From Aldrovandia affinis (lineage: Eukaryota > Chordata > Actinopteri > Notacanthiformes > Halosauridae), in the NCBI GenBank assembly GCA_029706075.1, contig JAINUG010000259.1:725007-789006 (forward strand): a stretch of 64,000 nucleotides of DNA, given 5' to 3'. Below, one piece after another: positions 1-11,646 of this stretch (positions are counted from its first letter, which is position 1; every line of letters begins with the position of its first letter). The notes below the pieces were generated by a model that was not told where the DNA came from, made no database searches, and saw only the letters and a list, made by a program, of their open reading frames with translations. The translations under genes and the position numbers were made by a program.

Positions 1-1045
1 TGTTTATCTCAGAGTTATCCTTTTTATATAGTACAGTCGCTTCTTTTGCCTCAAAATCTCCCGTAAGGATTTAGTCATCCACTGTGGAGAGTTTTTTCAT
101 TCTATTTTTCCTTACTTTTGGGATGAGATTACACTGTGCATCTACAATAACCTTTTTAAATTTAGACCATTTTTCATTCACAGTTCTGCAATCTAGAAGT
201 TTTACCCAATCTATATTACTTAAATTCTCTCTCATTTTATTAAAGTCAGCTCATCTGAAATAAAAAATTCTAGAGTTAGAGGAGACTGTCTTAATTTACC
301 AAAGAATATCAAAAATAACTGCACTGTGTTCACTTGCCCCTAGTGGTTCTCCTACCTCTGTGCTGCAAATTCTATCAGGATTGTTACACAAAACCAGATC
401 CAGTATTGATTTCCCTCTCGTAGGCTGAGTAACAGACTGTACCAAAAAGCAGTCATTGACCACATCTAAAAACTCCTCTTCACATTTACCCTGACCTGTC
501 ACTACCTCCCAATTAACAGAAGGCCCATTATTATCGTCTCTCCTTCAGCACAGGTTTGTTTTATGTTCCCAAAGACCATTTTATTTATTTTACTGTCTGA
601 AGCTGGAGGTCTATAGTATACTCCTATATTAAGGCCCTTCTCATGATCTCCCAGTAATCTCATCCAGATGTCCTCACAAGAAACGAATGAGTTAATACCT
701 GGAATTTCCTGCACATTAAGATCATCTTTCACATAAAGGGCCACTCCACCTCCTCTTTTATTAGTTCTATCCTTCCTAAACAATTTGTACCCCTCTACAT
801 TATATTCATCCCCATCCGCTGTGCCAAGCTTTTCCCGCTTTCCATCCCTGCCCCCCCAGTCCCTAGTTTAAATATTCCTCCGCTACCCTAAACATATGCT
901 GGCCCAATGCAGCTGTACCCCTCTGGTTCAAGTGTAGCCCATCCCACTTATACAGGTCACCCCTGTTCCAAAAGGAGTCCCAGTGCCCCATAAACCTGTA
1001 CCCCTTTCCTGCACCAGGTTTGTAGCCACGTGTTAAATCTCTGTG
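1..1045 (-). pseudogene. CR1-group LINE fragment: ORF1 end, endonuclease and linker
   Basis: Read on the minus strand, positions about 1040-800 give the end of an ORF1 with an SGNH-hydrolase-like block (WDGLHLNQRGTAALGQ). Positions 783-296 give parts of an apurinic-type endonuclease: KRGGGVALYVKDD, GVYYRPP, ILDLVLCNN and GASEHSAVIF. Positions about 200-1 give the basic linker that precedes the reverse transcriptase. Stops and frameshifts separate the parts, so the copy is dead, and the window edge cuts the reverse transcriptase. The order (SGNH ORF1, then endonuclease) is the known layout of CR1-group LINEs. The exact clade is inference. A second piece of the same family lies at 19036-19245. 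Confidence 0.75.
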
Positions 1046-1791
1046 TGAATCTTACATGTAACTGAACATGTAAAAGCTTCTATTTATAATGGATAATAAG
1101 TAAATGCACAGGGTTTTTTTCTCTCAAATTAGACAATTAAAGAAAAACTTAATTAAATAACCCAATGCTCTAGGGGAGAATGAAATCAAAAACACTTGTA
1201 TTTGGGGAGAAGGGGAAGGAGTGGTTTGGCTAATGTAAGTCAAGTAAGTGTGGCAGATCCATTTCTTTAGACATTTAACTGTGTAGTTACATTCAATAAA
1301 CCATGTATATAGAAGTATTAAGGGTCCTTTGGGGTGTTGGGACAGGACAATCTATCAGAAGCACAAAAACAAATAATGGAATCTAAAAAAATCTTTACTG
1401 ATGTTGAGAACAAACAAGTGTTTTCTTTGCTTTTTTACACTTTTAATATATCACTTTTTGAGCTACTTTTATGCTTCTTGAGCTCATGCTAACCACTCAT
1501 AAGGGGGATACATAGAAGAGAAAGGTGACCACATCACATGTACAAAACTATGTCCAATCATACACACACACATTCTGACCATCATTCAAAAGTCAACCCC
1601 TTCAACCTGAAAATTGCAGATATGTAGTATTTAGTAGCGTTTGACTGATTTTCTCCACCATTTCAATTCCTTTATGTCCCAAGAATTAAAGGGATTCATT
1701 TTTGAGAAACATGAATCTGGCACAATCCAACACATTCAAAGGTAATTGTTTCTGATAACCAAGCAGACAATTAATTGTGCACGTATACAGT
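1046..1791. other. no recognisable feature
   Basis: AT-rich unique-looking sequence. I see no coding signal, terminal repeats or tandem array beyond a short CA run near 1562. Confidence 0.5.
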
Positions 1792-1799
1792 GTATAGCA

Positions 1800-2004
1800 C
1801 AGGGGTGGGCAATCTTACCCTGTGTGGGCCGGTGTGGGTGCAGGCTTTTGTTCCAACTGAACAGTGACACACCTGATTCCACTAATCAAAGCCCTGATTG
1901 AAGACTTTGATTAGCTGATTAGTCAAATCAGGTGAGCTACTGCTCGGCTGGAACAAAAGCCTGCATCCACACCGGCCCACACAGGGTAAGATTGCCCACC
2001 CCTG
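1800..2004. mobile_element. palindromic hAT-type MITE
   Basis: The 205-bp element begins CAGGGGTGGGCAATCTTACC and ends with its reverse complement. The inverted arms extend about 65 bp, so nearly the whole element can fold on itself. An exact 8-bp direct repeat, gtatagca, flanks it at 1792-1799 and 2005-2012. An 8-bp duplication plus a CAGGGG-type terminus is diagnostic of hAT insertions. There is no coding capacity, so it is a non-autonomous derivative mobilised in trans. Confidence 0.9.
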
Positions 2005-2113
2005 GTATAGCATGTATAATCCCACTGTGACACATATTATGTTCCCATCTCAAGGTTTTATAGACATGGCTTTAATAGGAGTCAGAATTACACAATAGCT
2101 CATGTCTTCTAAT

Positions 2114-3238
2114 ACAGTGCATTTGGAAAGTATTCACTTTTTCCACATTTTGTTATGTTACCGCCTTATAAAATGGATTAAAAAAAAATCCTCATAAATG
2201 TACACAAAATACCCCATAATGACAAAGAAAAAAACATTTTTTTAATTTATTATTAAAAATAAAAAACTGAAATATCACATTCATTCAGGATGGCTGGGGA
2301 TTAGGTGCACCCAAGCGTAGAGATGAGGCGGAGACAGAGATGCGATGAGAATGAAAATCTTTACTGAAATGTTTAAAGTTCTGGGCGGTACAAACGTGAC
2401 AAATGGTAACACAAACACTAAACAGCTAACAAACAAAAGTGGAACAAACACGGTTCCCAAAACATAAAGCTCGAAAACAGTAAACCAAAATAACGCAAAG
2501 ACAACAGGGTAAACACAAAAAAAAGTCCTGGAAGGCAAACAAATGCTGGTAGTAACTCTAGGCAAGAGAAACCCAAGACTGAACACAGAGCTATGAAAGC
2601 AGATAACTTAAATAGTGAACGTAAACAAGACACAGGTGAAAACACTGAAACGATAATACATTTAAACAATCAAGACAAAAACCATTAAACAATAATCCAA
2701 TAAGACAATTAGGGAAACATTAAGTGCCCAATGCCGCTCTCTGCCGGCGAACAGCGGGACGTGCCATCACACTTTGCTATGGCAATCCAAATTGAGCTCA
2801 GATGCGTCCTGTTTCTTTTGATCATCCTTGAGATGTCTCTAGAACTTGATTGTAGTCCACCTGTGGGAAATTCAATTAATTGGACATGATTTAGAAAGGC
2901 ACACAGCTGCCTATATAATGTCCCACAGTTCACAGTGCATGGTCCAACCAAATATTTCCCACAGCAAAGGTGTATACTGAATACAAGGAACTCTCCGTAG
3001 ACCCCCGAGATAGAATTGTGTCAAGGCATAGATCTGGGGAAGTGTATAAAAACATTGCTAAAGTATTGGAAGTTCCCAGGAGCACAGTGGGCTCCATCAT
3101 TGTGAAATGGATGAAGTTTGGAACTACCACAACTCTTGTTAGAGCTGGCCGCCCAGCCAAACTCAATAACCAGGCAAGAAGGGCCTTGGTCAGGGAGGTT
3201 ACCAACAACCCAATGGCCACTAATAGTGGAGTGGCTTA
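2114..3238 (+). mobile_element. Tc1/mariner element, truncated and interrupted
   Basis: The element starts after a TA with CAGTGCATTTGGAAAGTATT, a terminus typical of fish Tc1 elements. Its 5' noncoding part runs to about 2280 and resumes at about 2772 (ctttgctatgg), leading into a transposase start. It stops abruptly at 3238, where copy A of the CXC family begins. The catalytic domain and right terminal repeat are therefore missing. Confidence 0.8.
2281..2771 (-). mobile_element. LTR-like insertion inside the Tc1 element
   Basis: About 490 bp of unrelated sequence separates two stretches of Tc1 5' noncoding region. On the minus strand its end reads TGTGATGGCACG, which resembles the TGT starts of the solo LTRs elsewhere in the window. 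I could not find a clean target duplication, so the class is uncertain. Two ORF-like stretches on the minus strand (2281-2586, 2418-2669) have low-complexity hydrophobic translations and no family likeness. Confidence 0.4.
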
Positions 3239-3239
3239 A
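2970..3239 (+). pseudogene. Tc1 transposase N-terminal fragment
   Basis: The translation carries the paired-like helix-turn-helix DNA-binding domain of Tc1 transposases: RDRIVSRHRSGEVYKNIAKV, then VPRSTVGSII, then a GRPAKLNNQARRALVREV segment. The family is usually about 340 residues. Only about 87 remain, and the DDE catalytic core is absent because the element is cut at 3238. It can bind or cut nothing as it stands. Confidence 0.85.
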
Positions 3240-3573
3240 TGCTCTTTTTCAACATTACCGTTACCGGGCGGATAAAAGTGTCAAATTTGGCATGAAGCTT
3301 CCCAAGGACCCACTAAAGGATTTTAGAATAGGAGACCACCAGAAATGTTGAATTTGTGCATACAGAGCACAATTTTCTCTTGATCAACAGCTATGTCTTA
3401 TGAAGAACATTGATGGTCTTTTTAGACCACTGAATAAGCTGAATCTGATTTTAATTTGTGCACTGACCTAACCCTTTCAAATGATAAGTATAAAATTGAG
3501 TGCCATGATACCTGGTACCTGGTACACCTTCCACAATTCCTGCACAATATAGATGGAATTATGAACAAAAAAG

Positions 3574-4359
3574 AGAAAAAAAGTTCCTCTGTCAATGTCA
3601 CAAGTTTTCTCTCTTTTCTTTTTGGTTTTAGACTTAAACATCAAGTTGTCCACATGCTGGGTAAATATTGTGTATACACAAATAGGCTCTGTCATATACC
3701 TGTACAGTAAGTCATATCATATTGTATATCATATCACATTAATTTAATATAATGTCAATTTATAGCTAGGCTACGTATCTTAATGTGCATGCTTGTCTGT
3801 GTATTTGTGATAGCCTGCAGACATGTCAATACATGTTTGAGCATAAATGCCAGAGTAACTAATGTTACTTTGACCCCCCATTCCAGATTCGTAGCTTTTA
3901 CACAGAACAGTGAGGCGGAATATTGGTGAAACAATCCCAAATTGAAAAGGCTGTTTAAAGTTGGGAAGAGAAACAACTAGCAACATGCTAAGGTAAGTTC
4001 TGCCGTTTATTTTAACGTGGTACATTGTGAAGTAATATGGAGTTATTTGTGACTTATTTAACCGAGAAACAGGCGTGTGAAAATAGGTGAAGAAATTACT
4101 AAGCTAGTACTTTGCAGAAGATTGATCTGTCTTCAAAACGTGATTACTTCAGTGTATAAATATGTGACTAGTATCATTACAAATGCAAATGTTCTGCTTT
4201 TTCTTGTGACGTGCTCCATATTTATGCAAAAACGAGTCTGTGAGTAATTCAAACAAGAGTAATGTATGTGGAGATATGCAGAGCTTTTTTGCAGATATAA
4301 CTATGCACAGTATGCTGCGAACGTTTATTTCATGATCTTTTTTTCTTTCTTCACAGTTT
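3574..4359 (+). other. noncoding part of CXC family copy A
   Basis: No protein likeness is visible here. It ends in a good splice-acceptor-like tract (ctttcttcacag at about 4345-4356) just before the coding region, so it may be an intron or 5' leader of the family gene. Copy B lacks this part. Confidence 0.35.
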
Positions 4360-5549
4360 GTGAGGCCTCGTGATGGAGTTGAACTGGGAACGCTGTATCA
4401 TTTGCCAGAAAGACACTACTACAGTTCATTTCTGACTAATGTAGAACAATTCAGGGCCATTGATGCTCTTCCAACTGAATTTTACTTTGGGAATGATGAA
4501 ATTGCAAGCAATTTTGCTTCACATTCTGCTGCTTGGCACAAATCTTGCCATCTGAAATTTAACAATTCTAAACTGGCAAAGGCTAAAACGAAGGCTAATC
4601 CTGATGACTCTGGAGGTAAAAAGCTAATGAAGCGCCGATCACTGGATGTTCAAAAGTGCTTCTTCTGTGAGGGTGGCATAGATCAAGGTGTTCTCCATGA
4701 GGTGTCAACATTTGATGCTGACAAGAATATCCAAACCATGATCACTGAACTAAATGACACTATGCTTATGACAAGGATAGTCGGAGGAGATTTAATGGCG
4801 ATGGAGGCAAAATACCATCTACCATGCCTAGTCAAGCTGAGAAATCGCCACCGTGGTCTCACACGGAAATCAGGCCAATCTCCAGAAAACATAGATGAGA
4901 AAATGAATGAGGCTCGAGCTTTCATAGAACTGAAGAACTACATTGGGAATTCGGTGGACTCTGGAGTTCTTCTGTTCAAGCTGTCCGAGATTCACTCTCT
5001 GTATGTGAATCGACTTGAGGAGCTGGGGATAAAGAAACAAGTCAACAAGACCAGGTTGAAGGATCTTTTTCTTGAACACTTGCCAGAGGCACTTGCCAGA
5101 TCATTTATTTCTATGATGGAAGAAATATAGTTCTAATTTTCAAACAAGGAATGAGAGATATGTTAAAGGAAGCTCTAAAGAAGCGAGATTTTGATGAAGA
5201 TGCTCTTATCCTCGCAAAAGCTTCAATGATTATCATAAATTACATATTCAACCATACAGGCTTCAAATTCACTGGTTCCTTCACAGAAAAATGTCAAGAA
5301 AACTCACTGCCTTCAAGCCTTAAGTCTCTTGTCTCCATGATTATGAATGGTTCCAACTTGAAAGATCAAGACAAATGTGACTCTCAGGCTTGCCTCACTA
5401 TTGGACAGTACATCATATACAACACAAAGAAAAGGGCATCTCCCACTGCAGAGAAGGGCGATGGAGAAACTGCCTCCTACTTCAGCATATTAGACAGGCA
5501 GCCTATCAAGCAGGAATCTGGGCGACCAGGACACAAACACAGCAAGTGA
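4360..5549 (+). pseudogene. CXC-family protein, N-terminal region
   Basis: Three reading-frame segments together match the N-terminal third of a large uncharacterised protein that I recall from many fish and aquatic invertebrate genomes. The first has a CIICQ motif in another frame at about 4375-4430. The second runs from about 4437 to 5112 (WHKSCHLKFNNSKL, a CFFCEGG motif, EAKYHLPCLVKLRNRHR). The third, from about 5112 to 5549, includes DMLKEALKKRDFDEDA and DSQACLTIGQYII. Frameshifts near 4437 and 5112 break it. The paired CxxC and HxxC motifs suggest zinc binding. No function is known to me. Confidence 0.65.
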
Positions 5550-5740
5550 TTCCTTCTCCACAGGACTATGGTTGGACCAAGGAATTGGGGTCATGGGTGC
5601 CAGTTTGGTCAACAATTCCTGAGGTCACCAGAGCATGCAGAGAGCTGATGAAATGCTCTTGTAAAGGGAACTGTTCCACCTGCAAATGCAGCAAAGCAAA
5701 TTTGGACTGCTCACCACTTTGCAAGTGTAATTGTAACTAA
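5475..5740 (+). pseudogene. CXC-family protein, C-terminal tesmin/TSO1-like CXC domain
   Basis: The C-terminus reads WVPVWSTIPEV followed by a cysteine array, C-x-C-x4-C-x2-C-x-C-x6-C-x3-C-x-C-x-C, starting CSCKGNCSTCKC. This is the spacing of tesmin/TSO1-like CXC domains, which bind zinc and DNA in chromatin proteins such as LIN54. Here it sits in the repeat family, directly after a deletion that removed the nuclease-like region. The upstream joint is out of frame, so it is a relic. It matches copy B at 24040-24348. Confidence 0.7.
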
Positions 5741-6359
5741 ATAGTAAATAGACATCTGCCATTGTAAATAGACATCTGTAAAGCACAATACCACAACAAC
5801 AGATTTCATTTTAATTTGACCATGGTATGAAAATTCTCTCTTATGGAAAGATTTGAAATATTGTTACATTTTCACTGGTCTAAGGATGTTTAGATTTTCC
5901 TTACACAGTATGATGCATATTCATTTGACATTTATTGTAATAAAGATAACATTGCTAATACTTTACACTTGTACTGGAACTTCATTCATGTCAAAGTAAA
6001 TTTAAGATATATCAAAAATTCCCAATTTTGGAAGTAATCTGATCATTTTATTATGCTTAGGGACTTGAAAATAGCGGTCGTTTTTCCACATATTTCATTG
6101 CTATTAACGATCTAGCACATGTTTAATTACATTTAAAAAAATTAACTAATAGATATCACCATGAAACTTCTCCAGTTGATTACTTATATTAAGACAATTA
6201 TTTTTTGTATTACAAGTTTTCTGAAATGTTATGTTTAAATAGAGGACATTCAACATTATGTTTGATGTTCACATTAGTTATTTTTGTATATAGTCAAAAT
6301 GTACAATTTTATTATATGTCAAATGAAATTGTAGCTATACAATGGTTAGGTAGCTCTTT

Positions 6360-6362
<3 letters not shown>

Positions 6363-6398
<36 letters not shown>
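6363..6398. repeat. (ATT)n microsatellite
   Basis: Twelve uninterrupted TTA/ATT units in otherwise AT-rich sequence, just beyond the end of copy A. Confidence 0.9.
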
Positions 6399-6400
<2 letters not shown>

Positions 6401-6663
6401 GCATCAACTGGCTCCACACACTTCAAGACAAGAACATTCTGCCATGCTGGGATCATACAACTGTAATTGGATGTACGATTCAGCATAGTTTCCATGATCA
6501 TTTGCAATGACCCTTCACAAAACTCTCATGTGTGTTGAATGCACACCAGGTATCCTCGTGCAGCTCTGCTTTCAATGTGTACATTTCACTTTCACTTTTG
6601 GCACATGCCTTTGTCTAAACTGACTTCCTCAGCCAATATTGCAAGTACAAATAACTAGGATGT

Positions 6664-7721
6664 TGTGGGGGAATCAGATCTCAGCCAGGGCCAGATAGAC
6701 TGAGTGATCCGAAACCACATTTAATACTTCTTAAAAACAACACATTTCTTCAGAGTCAGATGTAATCGGGTTTTATTGTACGCAATGCGAAATCATCTAC
6801 AAGAAAACCAGGTGCATCCACTTTTTAACATGTCATAACTCCTCCTGCCTTGGAGCTTGGCGTCATTACCACTCCCACTTAGCTCAATCCCTCCCCTCAA
6901 TCTCATGGCATGTTCTCTATACACCATTGTTTTCCTTCTGCTCTTATCCATTAACATTGTATGTTTCCACCACATGTTGTCTATTCGCCATTGTTTCTTC
7001 CCTGGCCCCTATGTATTTATATCTTTGTTCTCCCCCCTCTTTTTCCCCCATTATTCCTCTGCCCTTCACTCTCCAATACAGAGAATAAACAGTCACTTAA
7101 GCTGACCTACCTACATACTATACATATAAAACATGCGTTAATAATGCTATTTGCTAAATGGCTATACCAGTAATTCAATAAGATACACCATCAGATAATG
7201 TCTTCTCACTAGGATACATCATTAAATAATGTTTATAAGGACAGAGTAGGGACAGACCACAGACTTGGGTTTATTCTGGTAGCTCCTAAGTTTGTCGTGT
7301 GTGTGAGCCCCTCAGACAGATCCTGCCTATGACTTCACACAAACATGTTGTGAGAGTATCATGAATGTTTACCCTTCCGTAATAGCTTGTAAGTTTATCA
7401 TGAGGGTAACATGAGGACAAACTCCCCTTGTTTAATCTTCCACATGACCCAAGAATGCTTGGGGGTAACCTTTGCAGAATCCCTGATACAAAGGTAAAGG
7501 ACTAAAGCATGGATTCAGCTGTTTAATTGTTAATCCATGTCCTCTCACTCTCGCGCTGTGGAGTCTCGTCCCGAACTGGGCTCGTAAATCTCAATGACCG
7601 GTGAACCAGGCTCCAGGTCTTTAGCGGTCCCGTCTGGTGGGGTGAGGGCCCTGATTAGTTAGGCTGTGAGAGTGGCACCTGGTCTGGCTTCAGGTCCTGA
7701 AGTTCACATTCTTCCCCTACA
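6664..7721 (+). mobile_element. possible solo LTR
   Basis: The segment starts TGTGGGGGAA and ends TTCCCCTACA, a 10-bp near-perfect inverted terminus with TG...CA ends. Inside lie a TATTTATA box-like site (about 7013) and an AATAAA (about 7084), in LTR-like order on the plus strand. I find no coding sequence and no clear target duplication. It could be an endogenous-retrovirus or gypsy LTR of about 1.06 kb, or a coincidence of termini. Confidence 0.35.
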
Positions 7722-9379
7722 CATGACCATTACTTCGTTGGACAGGAATAGTTTGTTGCTGCGCTAATGGACACTTGGATCACCAATTCAGATTTACGTT
7801 GGGTCCCATCTCTGTGTCCATTGTATTGCGGTGTGTGATCTACACAGCCTGCTCTATTTCAAGTCCTCAGCATGGCACTCTAAGCCTCGTATGTAGGCAA
7901 TATTTATGTTTTGCCTGACACTCCAACAATATACTGATAGTGGTTATGTTTATGTGCAACGCAGGCTGCAGCTGGCCCCGGTTAGCAAACCGTGCAGGAA
8001 TTTAGCCATGTGCAGACACTAGGCCACACAAATTGAACCACCAGAAACACAGGGACAGGGCATGGGCTCAAACTTCTCAAAAAATCTCCCACAATGTCTA
8101 CAGCAAACATCAGTAACACAATAGATACTATGTACAAAGCTGATCAGACCCAGATCAGTGCAATGAGATGTGTGCACCACTTGATGCTCAATATTAATTA
8201 ACAGAACACCTAGGACATCAATTAGAGAAAATACTATAGTATAAAACAAAATAAGCTTATTTTACATGGATGTATAAAGAGAAGAAAAGATTCTGTAATT
8301 GTAAGACTCAAGCACAGCCTTCTAGCCTTCTAGATAACCTAGAAATAGGCAAACTAGACATGTGCCTAGTGTTTATTTGGCACAGGGGAGCCCAGGCAGA
8401 GGGATAAAAAAAAAAAAGTGAACGTTATTATTATTATTATTTTTACGTCATACCAACGTAAGCACTTTGCAATGTGCGCGTTCAGTGCAGATCATGCTTG
8501 CTATATTAGCAGTGTCCTTTCAGCAATTATTTCGGGTGTAGCAAGACACACACAAAAAAGATAAATTAAGTGACTTGAGAGTTTTGGCAGTTGTGTTCAA
8601 TGGTAAAGGGTGAACAATCAGTGGTGGGCATGTATAAGAAACTCAGAGCGCTAGGCCTGGGCGATGCATTCCCCAATGTAGAAATATGACTTTGCATGTA
8701 TCTGGCTGTTACGGATAGAAATAAACCTGCGTTGCAATAACACGGCGTACAATATTGGACGTAACACTAAGCCACTTAATCAATAACCACAACCTGTAAG
8801 GAGTACCAGTGAAACAGTGGTATAGAAAGATTAAACGTATATTTATTAATATGTATAAATTTAATGATCGTTCTCTCTATCTATAACATGAAAGTCCTTT
8901 AAAAGACAGAAGCAGGTCGCAAGGTCTCACCGGGCAGCCAGCTAGCGGTTCCAGACCCTCGAAGGTGAAAGGGGAGGTCTTCTCCTCTGAGTTCCCAAAA
9001 TGTATTACGAATAGCAGTAATAATTAATTAGAGTAACGCATTCACAAAGCTGTAATTGACAATGTCGTAAAGGGAACTGATGGCATTCAGGTGGGAACCA
9101 CTATATATTGTCCCACATCTTTTTAAAACCGCTGCTCCCGGCGACTGTTGTCAACATCCGCACAACATTTCTCCTCAGTGATGTAACTAAGCGATGTCCA
9201 GCCACATCTTGTCTCGTCACGTTGACTGGAGGGTTCCCCTGTAAACCACGTGCGTCCTCAAGCAGCTCCCAGCAGGGCAGTGACGTCATCTCCACCTAAA
9301 GGGGAGAAAGAAAGGAAACACAGCAGCACGCAAAGCCAAAAGGAAACACAAAGCAGAGCTAATACAAAGCAAAGGGACG
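7722..9379. other. no recognisable gene
   Basis: Mixed unique-looking sequence with an A-run and TTA repeats at about 8407-8442. Short open stretches, such as 8019-8249 on the minus strand, show no family likeness. Confidence 0.5.
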
Positions 9380-9582
9380 TAACACTGGCATTACCGATTG
9401 CAAATTGCTCCGGGAAAAGGTTGTTTTCTTTCTTGAAACGTGTTAAAATGTACCTGAAATCAAAAGTGAAGGAAAATAAACTGAATGCGTTTGTGTTGTT
9501 GGCAATTGAGAATGAATTTACCACTTCCCTGGATTATGATGACATCATTGAGGACTTCACTATAGAAATTCAGGAGAAATAA
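9380..9582 (+). pseudogene. hAT transposase C-terminal dimerisation fragment
   Basis: The reading frame contains LPIANCSGKRLFSFLKRVK, MYLKSKVKENKLNAF and LDYDDIIEDF. This is the pattern of the hAT C-terminal dimerisation domain (small hydrophobics, then RxFSxLKRIKxYLRSxM, then RLNxL). Only this last part of a normally 600-residue or longer transposase is present. No catalytic residues, BED finger or terminal repeats were found nearby, so it is an isolated remnant. Confidence 0.7.
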
Positions 9583-9599
9583 ATTAATTGCCTAGTGTA

Positions 9600-10186
9600 G
9601 TCTATCTATTTAATCTGGCCCTAATCACAAGTCAGCAGTCCTGACTGCTCTGAGCACATTAAATCACTGTGGTTGGAGGCCAGCCCATGTGTTATGAACT
9701 TGAGCTCAGGTACAGTTACCTTAGTGTACCTGCTGACACCCTAACCACCATGCTCATGTAACCTCCAAAGACTCCTAACAGGAGAACACCATTGCACTTC
9801 TTATCACTAGAGGGCGCCAGAGAAATTGGAAAACAAAATGCAAAATTAAAACATGGTGAGACAACCTGTTCTTTCACAGTCTTTGGTGCCACTTCTCACA
9901 AAAGTTTCTGGTCAACTGTAGACACAAGGGAACATCACAGACCTTGCACTCCCTGACATCTTACGCAGATTACGCATTTCTTGCGACCAACCGAAGCCAG
10001 TTTCCCAACATCCAGAGTCCGTTTGGCAGTGGGCACAGGCACATGATCAAAAGTAGCCCGTTTTCTGGGTACATTACAGTGAATAGGCCATTTTGAACAG
10101 GTGAGTTTTGAGGTGTGATTTAAATTTTGTTATGGTGTCAGACTGTCGGATGTGTGGGGGGAGGGCATGTAATTTGTGTCATTTAG
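9600..10186. other. no recognisable feature
   Basis: I see no coding signal or repeat structure here. It borders the gypsy fragments on the left. Confidence 0.45.
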
Positions 10187-10695
10187 TAGACTCACCTACC
10201 TACCCCCTTGTGTTGGGTCATTCATGGCTTAGCCTTGGTTCCCTTTTGGGTGCGTCCGTAAGTCTGTCTTCGGGATTTCATCCTGAGACCAATGGGCAGA
10301 CAGAGCGGACTAACGCTTCACTGTTTGGCTTCATCTAGTCCCACCTCTTGGAGTCGACACCTCGCCTGGGCTGAATACGCGCATAACACCTTGCGTAATA
10401 CGTCCACTGGTCTCTCTCCTTTTGAGGCACAGTTCGGCTTCCAACCACCTCTGTTTCCGGAAATAGAGAAAGACGTGGGAGTGCCATCTGCCGTGTCCTT
10501 TGTTCGGCGATGTCTGGCTACCTGGAGAAGGGTGCGAGAATCACTCCTGTGGGCCTCTGCCCTCCAGAAGGTTATCGCAGACAGGCGTCGTAGTTCTGCG
10601 CTGTTGTATCATGCAGGGCAACGGGTGTGGCTCTCCACCAGCGATTTACCTTTGCGGGTTGAATCTTGGAAGCTCGCTCCACACGATCAAAATGA
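10187..10695 (+). pseudogene. Ty3/gypsy fragment, protease piece joined to integrase
   Basis: A short piece at 10187-10240 repeats the protease-region sequence found inverted at about 11890-11940. It is followed directly by the C-terminal half of an integrase: [12 protein letters not shown], then WAEYAHNTLRNTSTGLSPFE, then a GQRVWLSTSDLPL segment. The reverse transcriptase and RNase H are missing between them, so the copy is internally deleted. It abuts, tail to tail, a gypsy fragment of opposite orientation. Confidence 0.8.
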
Positions 10696-11565
10696 GCAAA
10701 TCCCAGGAATCTTTGAACCTGCTTAACAGACTCAGGGGTGGGCCAATCCCTGACCGCTGACACCTTCCTGGGATCCATTTGGATACTCCCTTCTGCCACA
10801 AACCCCAGAAATGACACGGAACTGGAGTGAAAAACAAATTTCTCTGCCTTCACGAACAGCCGCGCCTCTAAAAGACACTTTAAAACTTGACTAATGTGTT
10901 TTTTGTGCTCAGACAGGGTTTTGGAAAAAAATTAAATATCATCCAGATAGACAAAAACTAATTTTTCCAGCATCTTTCTGAGCACATCGTTAACAAGTGC
11001 CTGAAAAACCGAGGGAGCGCTAGTGAGTCCAAAAGGCATAACCAAATACTCATAGTGGCCGCTGTGAGTGTTAAAAGCTGTCTTCCACTCATCCCCCTCA
11101 TGAATACGCACCAAGTTGTAAGCATTGCGCAAGTCAAGCTTAGAAAACACAGATGCCCCTTGGAGACGTTCAAAAGCGGAATTCATGAATTCATGGATTC
11201 AGCGGGTACCGGTTCTTAACCGTGATATTATTAAGGCCTCGATAGTCAATGCACAGCCTTAACCCACCGTCTTTTTTCCCAACAAAGAAAAAGCCTGCAC
11301 CTGCAGGTGATGTAGATGGTCTAATGAAGCCATTTTTTAAAGACTCCTCAATGTACTCTCCCATAGCAGCGCTCTCAGGAACCGAGAGAGAATACAGAGA
11401 ACCGTGGGGAGGAATCGTGCCCGGCTGCAAATCAATAGCACAGTCATAAGGTCTGTGAGGGGGTAACGTAGTGTCCCTTTGTTTGCTAAAGACCTCGCTA
11501 AAACTTGCATAGACAGACGGTACACCTCCGGGTAAAGGAAACACCTCTGCGCTCAAGATCTCCAA
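10696..11565 (-). pseudogene. Ty3/gypsy reverse transcriptase fragment
   Basis: On the minus strand the parts appear in order: [13 protein letters not shown] and [12 protein letters not shown] (11565-11191), then [14 protein letters not shown] and [14 protein letters not shown] with the FVYLDDI catalytic motif (11186-10932), then FLGFVAEGSIQMDPRK (about 10850-10750). Stops and frameshifts separate them. RNase H and integrase are absent because the element is truncated at the inversion junction near 10700. The sequences are of the sushi-like, chromodomain-group type, which is my recollection of that group rather than a search result. Confidence 0.8.
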
Positions 11566-11646
11566 ACTCTCAGATTGAGAACCTGAACCAAAACTAAGCT
11601 CAGAATCTGAGTCAGAGATCTCGATTGCAGAGAAATCATCAACCGG

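Larger units (their letters stand above)
3239..6240 (+). mobile_element. CXC-domain repeat family, copy A
   Basis: This segment recurs at 23041-24986. The two share the left 335 bp (3239-3573 with 23041-23400) and the right portion from about 5475 to 6236 (with about 24050-24828), at what I read as roughly 95 percent identity. Copy A keeps the N-terminal coding region (4360-5549) and the C-terminal CXC domain (5475-5740) but lacks the nuclease-like middle that copy B retains. The sharp left boundary against the Tc1 remnant supports a mobile or segmentally copied unit. Its terminal structure is not resolved. Confidence 0.6.

Noticed and set aside
6664..7721. Endogenous retrovirus
   Set aside because: Only LTR-like termini are seen. 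No gag, pol or env reading frame lies on either side, so at most a solo LTR is listed.
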